Assembly (NCBI RefSeq): GCF_018139145.2
Contig: NC_059486.1
Span: forward strand, 10,912,001-10,976,000
DNA: 64,000 bases
Origin: Gymnogyps californianus
Taxonomy: Eukaryota; Chordata; Aves; Accipitriformes; Cathartidae
Reading direction: 5' to 3'
In this document: one piece after another, positions 38,830-52,315 of the stretch
Numbering within the stretch: the first letter of the stretch is position 1
Layout of the letters: each line of letters opens with the position of its first letter
Program-made: the position numbers and the translations under genes
The notes under the pieces: model-generated
Seen by the model: the letters and a program-made list of their open reading frames with translations, nothing else
The model's database searches: none
What the model was told of the DNA's origin: nothing

Positions 38830-38837
38830 TATATAAA
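38830..38837 (+). promoter_or_regulatory. LTR TATA box
   Basis: TATATAAA lies about 270 bases into the solo LTR, the expected place for a U3 core promoter. It could still start transcription into the flanking intron, on the same strand as the signal-peptide gene. Activity is not shown. Confidence 0.55.
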
Positions 38838-39006
38838 CTGGGGGAGCTGGCTGGGAGGGGTGGGTTGCTGCTCAGGAACTAACTGGGCATCTGTCAACGA
38901 GTGGTGAGCAATTGCATTGTGCACCACTTGCTTTGTGTAGTTTAATTCTTTTAGTATTACTATTGTCATATTATCATTATCATTGTTTTTCCTTCCTTTC
39001 TGTCCC

Positions 39007-39012
39007 ATTAAA
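39007..39012 (+). terminator. LTR polyadenylation signal (ATTAAA)
   Basis: ATTAAA lies about 170 bases after the TATA box, with T-rich and GT-rich sequence following, as expected for an LTR R/U5 boundary. Being on the same strand as the presumed host gene, it could cause premature polyadenylation in the intron. Confidence 0.45.
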
Positions 39013-39131
39013 CTGTCTTTATCTCAACTCACGAGGTTTTTTTTCCTGCTTCTCTTCCCCATCCCAGGGGTGGGGGGAGTGAGCGAGCGGCTGCGTGGTG
39101 CTTAGCTGCCGGCTGGGGTTAAACCACAACA

Positions 39132-42100
39132 ATGAAAACCCCAGAATAATTTGAAGATATAGTACTGTTTTCATTGTAAATAGCAGCATACTTTTGTTTT
39201 TAATTCAGAATTTCTGTTCCACTGTGTGTATTCAGTTTCACTGCTGGCAGAATTTCTTTGTCTTGAAATTCAGAGTCACTATCAGATCAGTCACTAATAC
39301 CTTAACGTCCGCAATTCACTCCAAACTCCTAATGTCCAAAATATAGAACTTAAGATTGCTTTAAAACTATCTTGAACTAGTTTTGCAGTTATCACATTTT
39401 TACCATTTTTAGATCTTAAAGCCAAGTCTGAGTTTTGCTGAAAGACTTGAATTGACGACAGAACTTTTCTACAACAGTGTTCTCACTGTGAAGCCCTTTC
39501 GCTTCTCCAGTCCCTCACCCAGACATTTCCTCTAAGCATAATAGCCTTGTATAATCTTAAAATGTATGATGACACTCTGAAGGTTTTGGGGGCTTTCCTG
39601 ATGTCTTCCGATGACTTTCTGAAGACAGGTGTTATTTTCATGTTTTCTTATACAGAGTGCAATATGTGAGATAAAATTCTAGCTCTACAAATTCAGTCAT
39701 TGACTTCAGTATGACCAAGAGTTCTTCCTCCTATTATTCTTGAAAAATGAGCTGGAGTGGGTAGAAAGAAAGCCAAATATGTGCATTGTCCGTTATATGA
39801 TTTTGAAATGTCGTATGAATGAAGTTACACACTCATGCTCTGCTTTGCCAGTTCTTCTGCTAGAATTCACCAAGAAGAAAAATCCCATTAAAATAAAATG
39901 TTTTGCTGCTGTAAGGACAGATTCAGTCACCCTTAGTCATACTTTGCAAAGTCTTACTCAACAGGATCCCCCACAAAATGCACAGGATGGCAGAAACTGA
40001 CTTTTCATAATTGAAGGAGAAATTATAGTAGGATAATGGCTAACATGGGACGGTAAGTCTTCTATTATTTATATACAAAAAGTACCTAAATTTTAGGTAA
40101 GTGCTTGGAATAGATACAATACCTGAAGACTTGTTTAGCTTCTGCACAGCAGCTGATTATCTCCAGCATCTGTACCTTCTTAATTTGTTAGCTCAGTCCT
40201 GTCATAAGCCACAACAGAATGCGTTGTGGATGCTGCAAGCTCTTTCTTGTTTTGAAAAAGGTGGAGCAATGCATTAACAGCATGAATTCTATAAAGAATG
40301 TATGGGCGAGTGCATTAGCCATTAGTCTGTCAACTTCATGAAGTGCAGTGTTTTCTCAAATCTATGAGGAATCTAATGAGCTGTGATCAGGGAGTGTGAG
40401 CCAGCCTCCCTAGCATCATCTACACAACTGCACTTGTCAACAGAGTGCAAGCAGCCAAAGTGAGATGTGTAGAGGTTTGTCCATCAGACTGGATATTCTT
40501 CAAGCTCCCCATGCTGTCTGTCTGAAGGAATGGCTCTATAACACCACCAGCTAGGGCCACTATTACAACACTCAGATTTTTGTATGAATACTAATCAAAA
40601 TCTCTCTGCTCACAGCAGTGAATTGTTAGTCTGAAAGATATTAATGTCCACGAACAGTTAAATTTTGAGGCCTCAGCTTACATCTCATTTATCTCCTATA
40701 TTACAAGTTCATGTTATCCCTGTTACCTGCAAGAAGTTGCTTCCAGTAATATTCCTTTTGCCTGTATTTACTGACTCCTGTGGAGAGCTACAGATTCCTT
40801 CATATCCTGTACCCCTCAGCTTGGCACCACACTTGAGGTTTCTAAGATGTGAAAAAAAAAAGTTAAAATGAAACACCAGAATACATTTATATTCCTTTAA
40901 AGTTCTTAAAGCAAGAGAAATATCAGGTGTTGTATTGAGTATCTTAACCTGAAATGGAAGAAAATACCTCCTAATAGTGATATTGATGAGATTACAAAAA
41001 AACATCCTAGGAAACGTGGTGGAAGTCCTGTCTACACCAGGAGTTTAGTATTAGAAGGATAAGATTGGATTAGAGGATTAGAAATTTCAGAGGGGTAGGG
41101 CAGGGGGAAGCTGCACCTATGCCAAATCAGCCCTCCCTCTTCCTGGTTTCTCTCAGGCAACATGAAGAGACTGAACATCAGCAAGTCCTGATGTCCTTTC
41201 CAAGCAGAATCACATTGATTGGATAGTTCCTAAGACTTTCATTGATCATAGAATTGAACTGCATTCTCTCTTCCCCAGGATTACGCCAATGACTGCTATC
41301 TTGCAAGATAGTTTTTTTTATCTTTCCCAAATAAAGCTTTCATGCTTCTTGTATGCATGGTACAGTCCCTATCTGGATCCTAAAATTAAGTTCTTGTTAC
41401 ACTGTTTCAGAGCTGGTTAATATCACAATATCCACTTTCTTATTAGGATATCCAGTTTCCACAGGTTGATGCTCCCAGAAGGAGGGATGTGCTTGGTTTT
41501 CTTCATTTTGCTTTCTGATAATGATATTCAGAGCATTCTGTTAAATCAGACATGTTTCCAAGCTGACCAAACTTCCAGTGTTTAGAAAAATCTTTTTTCT
41601 ATTATTAAGAAATTTACAGGCTGCTATTTTTTTATATGTTCTTACAAGCTGTAGGCAGGTGAGCTGATTATATACCATTTCAGAGACATTGGCTACTGAG
41701 ACATGATTTAAAACACCAGAATAATTCAATGTTTATTCCCCTTGTGACTTTCCTTGGAATATCTAGTGGGCATCTTGTTCAGAGGGAATTCTCCATGGGA
41801 GGCTGCTTGTCTAAGTAACTCCATAGTTACTATGACAAAGACCTCCGTTTCATTTATTTATTTGGGGAGAGGAGGGAGGAGCAGAAAAAAAGTGGGAGAA
41901 GAAAATAATACTGAGAGAGATTAATTTAGCTACTGTTTTTGGAATATAACATAGCACCTTCATAGCCTCCTCACAATATATTAATGTAGTTGGGTGTGGT
42001 TTTGTCAGGTTTCTGGTTTTGTTTTCCTGCCCTCGATACATACAGGTATGTGACATTGTTGTCTGGGGTTAAGGGCTTAAAGCTAGTAACCAAATTTATA

Positions 42101-45100
42101 ACTTTACTGATTTTATGGACAGAGTGGCCTATAAGGCCATCTAGTCTCTCCATTTATAATGTCAAACATGTAATTAGACTTTTATTCATTGTTTTACCTT
42201 TGTACTGAGCCTAGTATTGTACATTTAAAAAGGAGCATACAAAATCAGACCTACTCTTGTTTTGGTCACCTTTAAAGAGGCAGAGCTTGTTCCTGTTGAT
42301 TATCACCTTGGTAATTAAAAGCACATGCTTTCCAGTTTGAATTTTTCTGGTTTCCAGTTAAACAGGTCCCGTTTTGCCATGATAAGGGTCCTTCTCTGCT
42401 AGGTTAAGGATGTTTTTAGTGCCCAGTATTGATGCCCTTTTGATGCATCAAAATCAGCTCATATCTGAGCCTTTCTGTAACACGGATAAATAGGACTTTA
42501 TACAGACAAGTCCCTCTTTTAGCCAGATGCAGCTATCATGTAAATAGCTGTAACGTTATTGAGATTACAATTAATTATATTAGGTCAGATTTCAACCTGC
42601 TAACATCTTTGGGGTTATACAGCCACAATTAAAATCATAACTTGGCCCTCACTTTTATTTTAAGGAACAAATCATGTCTACTTTTGCATGGCTCCTGGGC
42701 TCCTTTGGAATGGTATCGCTGGAGCACCTGCTGGACTACCTCCTTCAGAACAGTCCTTAAGTGTGAAAACAGACTGTGAGATGTACAGATTCTCAAAGTG
42801 GTTCTCCGGCTGTATCAAGGATCTTGTTGCTATAGCATCTGCAGGAGTAATCTAAACTAAACAGCTTTGTAATCACTCTTCTTTTTACCCGCAAGAAACA
42901 AGCATGCCAAAGACTTAAGGCTTTTAAGTGGGGCAAAACACTGATTGTATAGTACATAGATACCAAAGGATCTCCTTGTCTGGCCGTCTTATCTGGTATG
43001 GTGGAAAGTAGTGCCATGGTGGTTCTTTCTGCACAGTTATCTCCCATGAAAACCCTTACTAAGAAATGTGTTTACCTCCCCCCTGGAGTTGAGTACAGCC
43101 CCTGTCTGAGATCACATATGAAATTGTTTCTCCTCCTCTGAATCCATATCAGCATGGTCTAGCCCTAAAAAAGCACATTTGGTTTTCTTTGATACCACAA
43201 TGGTTATGGTGGATTTTAGAGAGGAACTGTGTCTGTGGACAGCCGTCTGCATCCATAGCCACAACTTCTTTGGGGTTTCATATATCAAAGTTCCTTCTGG
43301 ATTCCTCACCCATGCTATTTATACTGTGATCAGTACAGGGAGGTAGGACTCTACTGACTTCAGAGTTGTGCAGACCTAAGAGCTTCCAGTGGATGCATAA
43401 AATGAGAAATGATAAGTGGATGAAAAAGCAATGATGAATTCATTCCACATTTGCAGCTACTCTGCACAATATCCAGTATTCTATTCTTACAAAAAAGAAA
43501 TCCAGCCTTCTTTAAACTACTTATGTGAACACCTGCTTGTAGTTGGATACGATAGATTAGAGCATGGAGATATATTCCAAGCGTCTGACATCCTCTTCCA
43601 CATCCTCATAGTGCTCATCTATTCTAAATGTCTTCTTTTTTCAGTAACATACGAGATAGATCTTGGCATAAAGGAGAATATTTAAAGAAATCAGAAATTA
43701 AGTGTTTTAATAAAGAGTAGGTGAGACACTGGAATACTATTAGATTTTGGTTATTATTAATTCAAGGGGGGAGAAAAAAAAGAGTGTAAAACTAACACAA
43801 CCTTGGTTGAAGTTTATGGCTTTGAAGAAAACGGTGCCTCAGAGGAGTAGCAGGACTCGGGCTTGATTAAACTGGGATTTCAGAAATTCTCTGCACTGAA
43901 TGAAATAAAAAGGCATTCTGTCTAATTAGATAGTATTGTGGAGGGATAGGAGGAAGAGAGGTATTTCTGACCCGTTGGCTTTTTATATGACCTTTAATCC
44001 GTGGGAAGTGTTTGTAAGTATTTTGATAGATTTATTTTTCTTCTCAAGGGAATTTGGCCTTGAATTCTAACCTTTTGATAACTTTGCTTAGGAAAATTTG
44101 AGAGGAAAACCATTCAATGGTCCTATTAAAATACACAGACTTTCTGGAGGCCCATTCTGTAATTTTTTCCTGATGAAAATTCATTTTTTTTGGTCAAATG
44201 CCTTGCTTCTATTTTGATGAGGAAAAGATATTTAGGAGGAAATGCAGCCGTCAGTTTTTCTCAAGACATTTCCTTTGTGCTACCTACTCTATTTTATGTT
44301 AGAAGATGCTCACAAAGAGTCTAGAATACTCACCAGCTGAAGCCAGTAGGAGTCATCCCTTTTATATACTAAGGCCGTATTTTTTTGTTGCTGTGATGCA
44401 AAAAGGAAACACACCTTTTACTGGAATTACTTTTGGGTTACGCCAATGTAAAAGAGAGGAGACTTATTTCCAAAAATTTATAATTCAGTGGAATACTGCC
44501 TCACTGTCACATTGTGCTTTTGATTAGGTGATTTCAAACCACTTTACAAAGGAATTTTACAGCATGTTTTGTCCAAAAGAAGGGAGAGATTTGGGACTAG
44601 AGTACAGATTTTCTAGAATCCTACTCCCTTTTCTCTCTGTTGGCTTAAACTGCTTTCCTGCAGTTTTGATTTCTGGAATATACATCTAGTTTAAGGTCTA
44701 TTAATTCTTATATACTTTTGAGGAGTTAATTGGTACTTGTTCTGCAGTTGTCTATTATGTTATGAGTATAAGAAGAAGTAGAGATATGTTTAGAATCAAA
44801 TTTACTTTTCATTTTGTGTCTACATCAGCTTAATTTAAGGGTTAATAAGGAAATTTGAGAGACCTAACATAATACCTGTTTAAATATATTGTAGGCACAA
44901 TTTTAGAAATGCCAGATATATTTTTGGAAAATCTCTATTAAATTGTGAATTTCTTCAAGGAGAAGAACTAACAGAAAAGCATTGTAATTATGTGTTTTGA
45001 AATGGACTTAATCCTTGACTCTTTGGAGAAGATGCTGTTTCTACTTAGAGAGTGGTATAGATTAATTTTGATGGTTTAATAGAGTCATTCCAGACTTTCC

Positions 45101-48100
45101 ATCTTCTCATTTACAGTAACTTATCAGGCTTCAAAATTCACGCTGAACTCTATGATAAACAGGCTTAGGCCAGAGAAATAGTTCCCAGGTGTATGGTTTA
45201 GGAGCTGACCCACTCACATCGCAGAACAATTTCCAATGCTGGCATCCTTTGCCATTTTGGTGTAAACCTATGTTCATGTAATTCCTGACAGGCTGAGAAG
45301 CCGAATATGTGTTTTTACTGTCAAATCTCTATTTGTTTGGACAGCTTGGCAGTCAGTGGAAATATCAACTAAGGTGTTGTGCACATTTTAGTTAAAGCCT
45401 CCAGGGAAAGCTTGCTTTATTTGAATTGCTTATGCAAGCAAATTCCTTGTGGCATAGTATGTCACAAGATTAAACAAGTGTGAGTTATGTGTTTCCTTTT
45501 CATAGTCTTTTATTTCTAATATTCTTAAATTAGGAGAATTTCAGATCTGCAACCTACTACAAAGACAAAGTTCAAAATAGAGTTTGATTTATGATGGTTG
45601 CAGCTTGTGTTAAAGCTTATTTGCTAGTCTCGTGTTTGCTGTTGTTACATTAACTGCCTTTGGTTGCCATTTTTGCTGAGCTGAGTTGTTGAAGGACACA
45701 TTACAACTGCTTGTACTTCATTAGTTTGGTGTCTAGGAAAATTTTGAAGGAGGCTCAGTGTTCCCATGTCTCCAGACTAAAATAGTTAATGTGTTCTGCA
45801 ACAAAACAGCGTCAGAAAGAGGAAGACCAGATTTTGAAACATGAGCTCCGTGCTTGGGGAACTGCTAGAACCGAGAATGCACTAGGCTGTCTTCAGCACC
45901 CCAGCCAATAAAAAACAGGTGTGAGAAGAAAACTGGCACAGCTTGGGTAGACTGGCTCCTGCTCCAGATGCCGTTCAATCACTTTGGATTTACTTTGCAG
46001 CACTTGGGTCAGAATTTGGCCTACTCTTAGGAAATTTACCATTCTTTTTGCTGCTGAAGAGCCTGACTAAGATCCATTAAGTATGGATTGTAGGTTTTAT
46101 TTTCAAAATTGTGAAGGTTTACTTGAAAGAATAGAAGTCATGCTTTGGCCTGCTTCCTGTTTTAGTCGTGACTGGTTTGTATGTACTAAGGATGAATAAG
46201 AATTCAAACAATGAAATAATTGTTATACCATTTAAAAGCCTTGTGATTAATACGGAAACATGATTTGCATGTTTTCCAAAATGTAAAGCTACAGGTTGTG
46301 TTTCTTTTACTATACGTGATTCTGTCATGTCTAAATACTTAGTTTCATCTATGTATCCAATAACAGAAACAGCAGCAAAACCTTTTTTAATAAATATATT
46401 GTATTAGTAAAAGAAGCATCTGTATCCCTGTATTAATAACAGCCCACCCACTACCTTTAAAATTCAATCACTGTAGTGGTTTATGCTGAGGAATTGGCTG
46501 TAGCAATTTGTGTAATGGAGAAAACAACTGTTACTGAGTAGTGCTGAATGACTGAATTTTATTGGTTCATAAAAAAACTTGGAGGTTAATATCTTTGTTT
46601 TGTGAAACAGATGTTTAATTCTAAGCTTGGGCAATTGGCTCTTTGATGTCTGAAGAGGAAAAAAATAGATGTTTCGGATTACAGTTGACTGTGTAATTGT
46701 ATATGACAGATGTATTAAATTAGCCTTTCCCAAAGCTTTTGGTGTTTTGCCTCTATGAACTGTAAATTTTACTTGACTTTCTCGTTTGCAGGTGGCATGA
46801 GACCATTCTGTGCGTGTTTCATGATTCTCAGATAGAATAAAATATTCCAAGTTTGCTGTGAAGTTATAGACCACTTACATATGGGTAAAAGACAAATTCT
46901 CTAGCATTTATGCTTGAGACTATAATGTAAATGAGGGGACGAAAGGAAAGAACCCTTAAAAAATCAACTCTGCATATGCTTTTGATTTGCCTAAATCCAA
47001 AAATTGAATGCTGTCCAGGTTTAATGTTCCAATCTGTGTCACAGTCTGCTTTCACCCATTGAGTGCACCAGGGCATTCTTTGAGCATTTAATGAACCAGA
47101 CGCTTCTAAAGTTTTATTAACAATATACAAATTGTATTTTAGCCCATGTCATTGTGCTCTACTAATTCAAACTCGACAAACCTTTTATAAAATGGGATGC
47201 TCTGTGTGTGTAAGTAGCACTTGTGGAGCTTAATTTTCATCTGATTTTCAAGAACCCTGACTAAATTTAGCTACTTGTTACCTTGATGTAAAGGCGGAGC
47301 AGTTTCTGGGGAATTACTATGGATTTACTTTGCTTTAACAGGAAACAGAATTTATGCCCTTTGATTTTTAACAGGAGGAGGAACTTTCTTATTAGAGTCA
47401 CTTCTGCTTTCACAGCACATATATTTGATACATGTGCTTTCCCTGATTTTATTTCCTAATATGGTAAGCCTTTCTAGGATCTTTTCTTTAAAAGCTGGCA
47501 TCGATTTTGTTTCCGACTTTAAAAATTACCTCAAGAAAACTTGGCATTTGAATTCCTTGTTTTATGTTTTCACCTTTTTGATGTATCAAAAAATGAATTT
47601 GAAATTCCTGTTTGGGGGAAAATCTTTGCTAAGGTCATATTATTTATCACTCATTAAAAAAAGCAGATATACAAAAAATTATTTTTCAGGAAATGTGCCA
47701 ATATATGAAATAGCTAACTATACCAGATAACAAGCAGTTTAAAATACAGGTAGCTTATAACAAGAAAATTAATTTTCTCCAATTATAATAAGAGCTGCTT
47801 GTTGTTTATTTAACAAAAAGTTAAGTTTTGTTGCTCACAGAAAATTAAAGAATTACTGAGACAATAACACATCCTAAGAATGGAAAATTTGCAAAATCTT
47901 CTATAACTAAAAACATTCTTATATAATTATTTCCTAAAAGCATTCTTGAGATGTCTTCAAAGGATGCTTCAGAAAAATTTCATCCAATGATACTAAACCA
48001 ATGACTTCAGTAAATGATGGATTGAGTCCAAGGAGATCATTTTTCCTCAAAGAAGAAATGAAAAATTTCTTGGGGGGCTTTTTGGAATGAAGATGCAATA

Positions 48101-48287
48101 CAAAACTGAATCCTGAGAGATTTAGTATGATCATTTCTCACCATTAGAGTTAACTGATGAAATAAATACATCACTCTGTGTCAGTTTATACCAGTTCAGA
48201 ATCTGACTCTTGATCCTGGAGAGCCTATTCATACTAGTCATTCGGAGTTGCAAAAAAATCCAATCAAATTCAGTGTTTCTGCTCAGG
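39132..48287. other. Intron-like sequence between LTRs
   Basis: AT-rich DNA with no recognised gene, RNA or mobile element. The longest open frame (46464-46874, minus strand, 136 codons) has no features that I recognise and is low in complexity. Confidence 0.55.
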
Positions 48288-49279
48288 TGTGGTGGGTTGA
48301 CCCTGGCTGGACACCAGGTGCCCACCAAAGCCGCTCTGTCACTCCCCTTCTCAACTGGACAGGGAAGAGAAAATATAATGAAAGGCTCGTGAGTCAAGAT
48401 AAGGACAGGGAGATCACTCAGCAATTACCATCACAGGCAAAACAGATTCAACTTGGGGGAAAAAAAAATGTATTACTAGTCAAATCAGAGTAGGAAAATG
48501 AGAAATAAAAACCAAATCTTAAAACACCTTCCCCCACCCCTCCCTTCTTCCTGGGCTCAACTTTATTGCCAAATTCTCTACCTCCTCCCCCCCAGCAGCA
48601 CAGGGGGATGGGGAGTGGGGTTTGCCGTCAGTTTATCACACGTTGTTTCTGCTGCTCCTTCTTCCTCAGGGGGAGGACTCTTCGCACTCTTCCCCTGCTC
48701 CAGCGTGGGGTCCCTCCCACGGGAGACAGTCCTTCACGAACTTCTCCAACGTGAGTCCTTCCCACGGGCTGCAGTTGTTCACAAACTGCTCTAGCGTGGG
48801 TCCCCCACAGGGTCACAAGCCCTGCCAGCAAACCTGCTCCAGCATGGGCTCCTCTCTCCATGCCACAGGTCCTGCCAGGAGCCTGCTCCAGTGCTGGCTT
48901 CCCACAGGGTCACAGCCTCCTTCGGGCACCCACCTGCTCCGGCGTGGGGTCCTCCACAGGCTGCAGGTGGATATCTGCTCCACCATGGACCTCCATGGGC
49001 TGCAGGGGGACAGCCTGCCTCACCATGGTCTTCACCACGGGCTGCAGGGGAATCTCTGCTCCAGCTGAAGTTGCCCTTGCAGTTTTTTTCCCTTAAATCT
49101 GTTATCCCAGAGGCGCTACCACTGTCGCTGATGGGCTCGGCCTTGGCCAGCAGTGGGTCCGTCTTGGAGCCGGCTGGCATTGGCTCTATCGGACATGGGG
49201 GAAGCTTCTAGCAGCTTCTCACAGAAGTCACCCCTGTAGCCCCCCTACTACCAAAACCTTGCCACGCAAATCCAATACA
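48288..49279 (-). mobile_element. Solo LTR of an avian ERVL-type element, inserted in reverse
   Basis: Read on the minus strand it begins TGTATTGGATTTGCGTGGCA and ends GGGTCAACCCACCACA. I know this LTR form from avian genomes, where it is usually assigned to ERVL (class III). Flanks are TCAGG (48283-48287) and TCATG (49280-49284), a 5-base duplication with one mismatch, as ERVL insertions give. The U3 part (about 48690-49070) is built of degenerate tandem units containing GCTCCAGCGTGGG-like cores. AATAAA on the minus strand at 48567-48562 is a candidate poly(A) signal. No viral genes adjoin it. An open frame of 148 codons on the plus strand (48622-49068) is an antisense by-product of the GC-rich repeats. 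Compared with my memory of the family, a segment near 49065 seems missing. Confidence 0.88.
48690..49070 (-). repeat. Degenerate tandem repeats within the reverse LTR
   Basis: Units of variable length recur around a CTGCTCCAGCGTGGG-like core, often followed by CCCACGGG or CACAGGG and GCTGCAG. Such arrays in retroviral U3 regions commonly act as enhancer repeats. That role is inferred here. Confidence 0.7.
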
Positions 49280-52073
49280 TCATGTGAGTAGAAGGGAAAG
49301 CCAGCCTGACTTCAGCATTTGTTTCTTCATTCTGTTCAGCCAATGTAGTGGTTAAAGAGTATTTGGTGTGCATAAATGGGAAAGAAATAAAATACATTGG
49401 ACACAATTGTGGAGGAATTTCTTCTACTGTTCACTCTTCTGCCCTGCAAGCTGACACAAGGTTCAAAGCAGATTTTTCTTTTGTGTGATTTTCTTATTCT
49501 TTAGAAAAGTTGAAATCAATTCAGATGGATTTATTAATGGTTCCTTTAATTAGTTTGTTAATGGCTGTATTTACAAGACTGGCTGCATAAGTCTTATTTC
49601 CTGCTGGTTAGAGTATAATAATTATTGATCTCTATACACTTTATTAGGAAAAAATACATAGAGATTTACTGCTAACAAAAGAAGCTTTTGAAGATGATAA
49701 CTCATTCAGATTTTTGGAAGGCATTTGTCTATTTCTTATGAGTTATTAGTACTAATGGGAGTCATATCTACAGTGGGAGGCAAAATGAGCTATTAACCTA
49801 CATAGCAAGTTGTAGAGTACTGTAAATCCTTCCTGTCTATGTTATGATGGGATCCATTTGTGTGACAAGCAGACGAAGATAAAGTAGTCGTGTATCTTTC
49901 AGAGACTGAAAGATGGCTGAGAGAGAGAACAGACACAGGAGAGCCTGTGCGGTGATGAAAATTCTGCTCTTCCCGTTCCTGTGGGCTGAAGAGGGCTGGG
50001 CAAGGGTTTACTGAGAGACACTATTAGTCTGAACCTGAAAGGAAGGACCAGTTGTGCCAGGGCACATAGGCAGGGGGAGGTAAATCCCTACTTAAATGTG
50101 TTTTACTTAGTCACATTGAATTTTTTCTGGTTTATGTGGTTAAATGATCTAATACAGCTTCATGTGAACTAGGGATAGTTTCCAGTTGCTCTTAGAATAT
50201 GAGAGTTTCAATGTGCATATAAGCTACTTCCATGATGCCGTTTGTATTGTAATGACATAGCCTCAAATAGGGAAATAGTGAATTCCGCAATACTTTTCAT
50301 TGGCTTCTTATGTTTTGAAATACCTTGAAAGTGATTTTGGAATAAAGTCCCTTTTTCATATAGACTGGAACTAGCAGTTGCAAATTTACTCTTGGTGCAA
50401 CTATTTTGAAATCAGTTTCAGCAGAAGAAAGTTTCAGTGTTCTCTTCTTTTTTTCATGGAGTAAAACTAGCTTTACAGGTTGCTGGGATTTTTCCCTAAC
50501 TTCTATGAGTTTTGTCTGTTACAGTACACATACACAGCCTTGAGACCATTACTAAGTCCCACTTGTCTGTGGTCGCCTAGCTGTTCTTTTGACAACATGC
50601 CTCAAATCAGTACGTGACTGGCTTTTCTGGCAACAGCCTGTTGGAAACTGAGTACTGGGTAAAGCCTTCTGTAGCAGAGATCTGTGGGGTAACTTAAATA
50701 ATCTGAGAAATAGTATTCAAAAGCCATGTTGGGATTCTGGAGTTTGAAATTTATTTTATGAAGAGAAGAATACTCCTAGCTAAATCAGGCATCATGCTTT
50801 AGAACTAGTACTCTCTTTGCTAGTTAGCCCTTGTCTTTTTGTTTTGTTTTGGTTTATATTCACTTTTCCATCTTATGTTTGTGTGTATAATAAGTCACAA
50901 GGGTTTGTTAACAGCATATTCTTAATAATTTGAGATTTGAACTGCTTAGTGCAGCCAGCTAGCTGCATAAGGCTAGCCAGAGAGAGGATGGCATACAGCA
51001 GTAATACTTTACTATCCCAGAATGACAACAAAGGAGGTCACTGCAGACACACACATTACCTACATGATTAGTAATGTATTTAGTGCCTGATGGGTACATC
51101 ATACTTTGTGCTGTGTGTTCCTATCAGGTAGTACAATAATAACTCTGGAATTCTGAGAATACAAGTTATGGTAGACAGGAGAAAGGGAATATGTATCTTT
51201 GTTTATAGAAATGGTGTCCAAATGCTCTTTGGGAGATGAAGAATGAACCTTCCCCAAAGATGTTTGATTAATCTCTTGTGGTTTTTAGAGTACATGATAC
51301 TCCTATAGCGAGTAGAGGTGAAAGACCAGTTTGACTGTCTACTTTGTACCTTCTGACAATGCAATTTTCCCCTAAAATGCTCCTTTTAACTTTCTTATAT
51401 GATGAACCTTCATTAGTTGCATTTCACTTACAAGCACAAGATAAATGTAAAATCCTAGTAGAGTCCTTCTATACTTGTGGCAAGTGAGTGTCGCTATATT
51501 GATCACTTAGTCCAAGAACAATGAGAAATTGAGCTCAGGACTTTGATTAATACACAACACATCTTTTATCTTCACTAGATTAGCATAATCATTACAGTCT
51601 GGGAGTGTGTTTTCACTCAGAGTATCCTTCCATAGCGGTCAAGGAATTAATTACACAAAGTAAAGAGACAATTCTTTGCTAAGAATTTTGTAAGTTTGGT
51701 TGTTAAAGGAGCTCTCTCCTGCTGAGTCTTCACTAAAGCTTGGCCAAGTGGCAGGAGTATATTTATAGGTCGGTGATCTAATCTCTGAAGAATGGTAGAT
51801 GATGATCTTTCTCATTCAGATATGAATTTCGACTGTTTAATGTGGAGGGGACATGAGCAGGGCAGAAGAAAACAATCAGACTCTGTCCTGGGTTCTGAAA
51901 GCCTGTGGCTGTGCAGATTTGCTTCTGTTTCCCTTGAAGATTCGCCATGGACTTCAGTGGGAGCAGGACTAAGCTTCACCAAAATAAGACCTTGATCCAA
52001 GCAAGTAGTAAATTGCAAATATAACATGATGGGACAAAGGACATTACAGGAACATCAGGACATGAGGAATCAG
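49280..52073. other. Intron-like sequence
   Basis: AT-rich DNA without recognised genes or repeats between the reverse LTR and the CR1 copy. Confidence 0.55.
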
Positions 52074-52315
52074 ACTCAAGTTGTGCCAGGGGAGGTTTAG
52101 ATTGGATATTAGGAAAAATGTCTTCACCGAAAAGGTTGTCAAGCATTGGAACAGGCTGCTCAGGGAAGTGGTTGAGCCACCATCCCTGGAGGTATTTAAA
52201 AGACATGTAGACATGGCGCCTGGGGACATAGTTTAGTGGTGGACTTGGCAGTGTTAGGTTCATGGTTGGACTCGATGATCTTAAGGGTCTTTTCCTACCT
52301 AAATAATTCTATGAT
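52074..52315 (+). mobile_element. CR1 LINE, 5'-truncated 3' end
   Basis: The segment carries the conserved CR1 tail: a stretch close to GATTGGATATTAGGAAAAAT, then GGCTGCTCAGGGAAGTGGTTGAG, CCCTGGAGG, TTGGACTCGATGATCTTAA and a terminal ATTCTATGAT (52306-52315). CR1 is the main LINE of birds and other sauropsids and usually survives as 5'-truncated copies like this one. Orientation is plus. It is moderately diverged, so it is not recent. Weak similarity may extend left to about 52030. No reverse transcriptase remains. Confidence 0.93.

Larger units (their letters stand above)
38558..39131 (+). mobile_element. Solo LTR of an avian endogenous retrovirus
   Basis: The 574-base element begins TGTCCTGGTTTCAGC and ends AACCACAACA, the TG...CA form of retroviral LTRs. 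It is flanked by ATGA on both sides (38554-38557 and 39132-39135), a 4-base target-site duplication. Inside are a TATATAAA box (38830-38837) and an ATTAAA polyadenylation signal (39007-39012), so U3-R-U5 read on the plus strand. No internal viral genes or second LTR lie next to it, so it is a solo LTR left by recombination between the two ends. The opening sequence is one I know from repeated avian LTRs. Its 3' part resembles the other two LTRs here. ERVL-type elements usually give 5-base duplications, so the class is left open. Confidence 0.88.

Noticed and set aside
46464..46874. Open frame of 136 codons on the minus strand
   Set aside because: Low-complexity, no recognised domain, sits in intron-like DNA, same chance argument by length.
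48622..49068. Open frame of 148 codons on the plus strand
   Set aside because: It lies wholly inside the reverse LTR, antisense to it, and reflects GC-rich tandem units.
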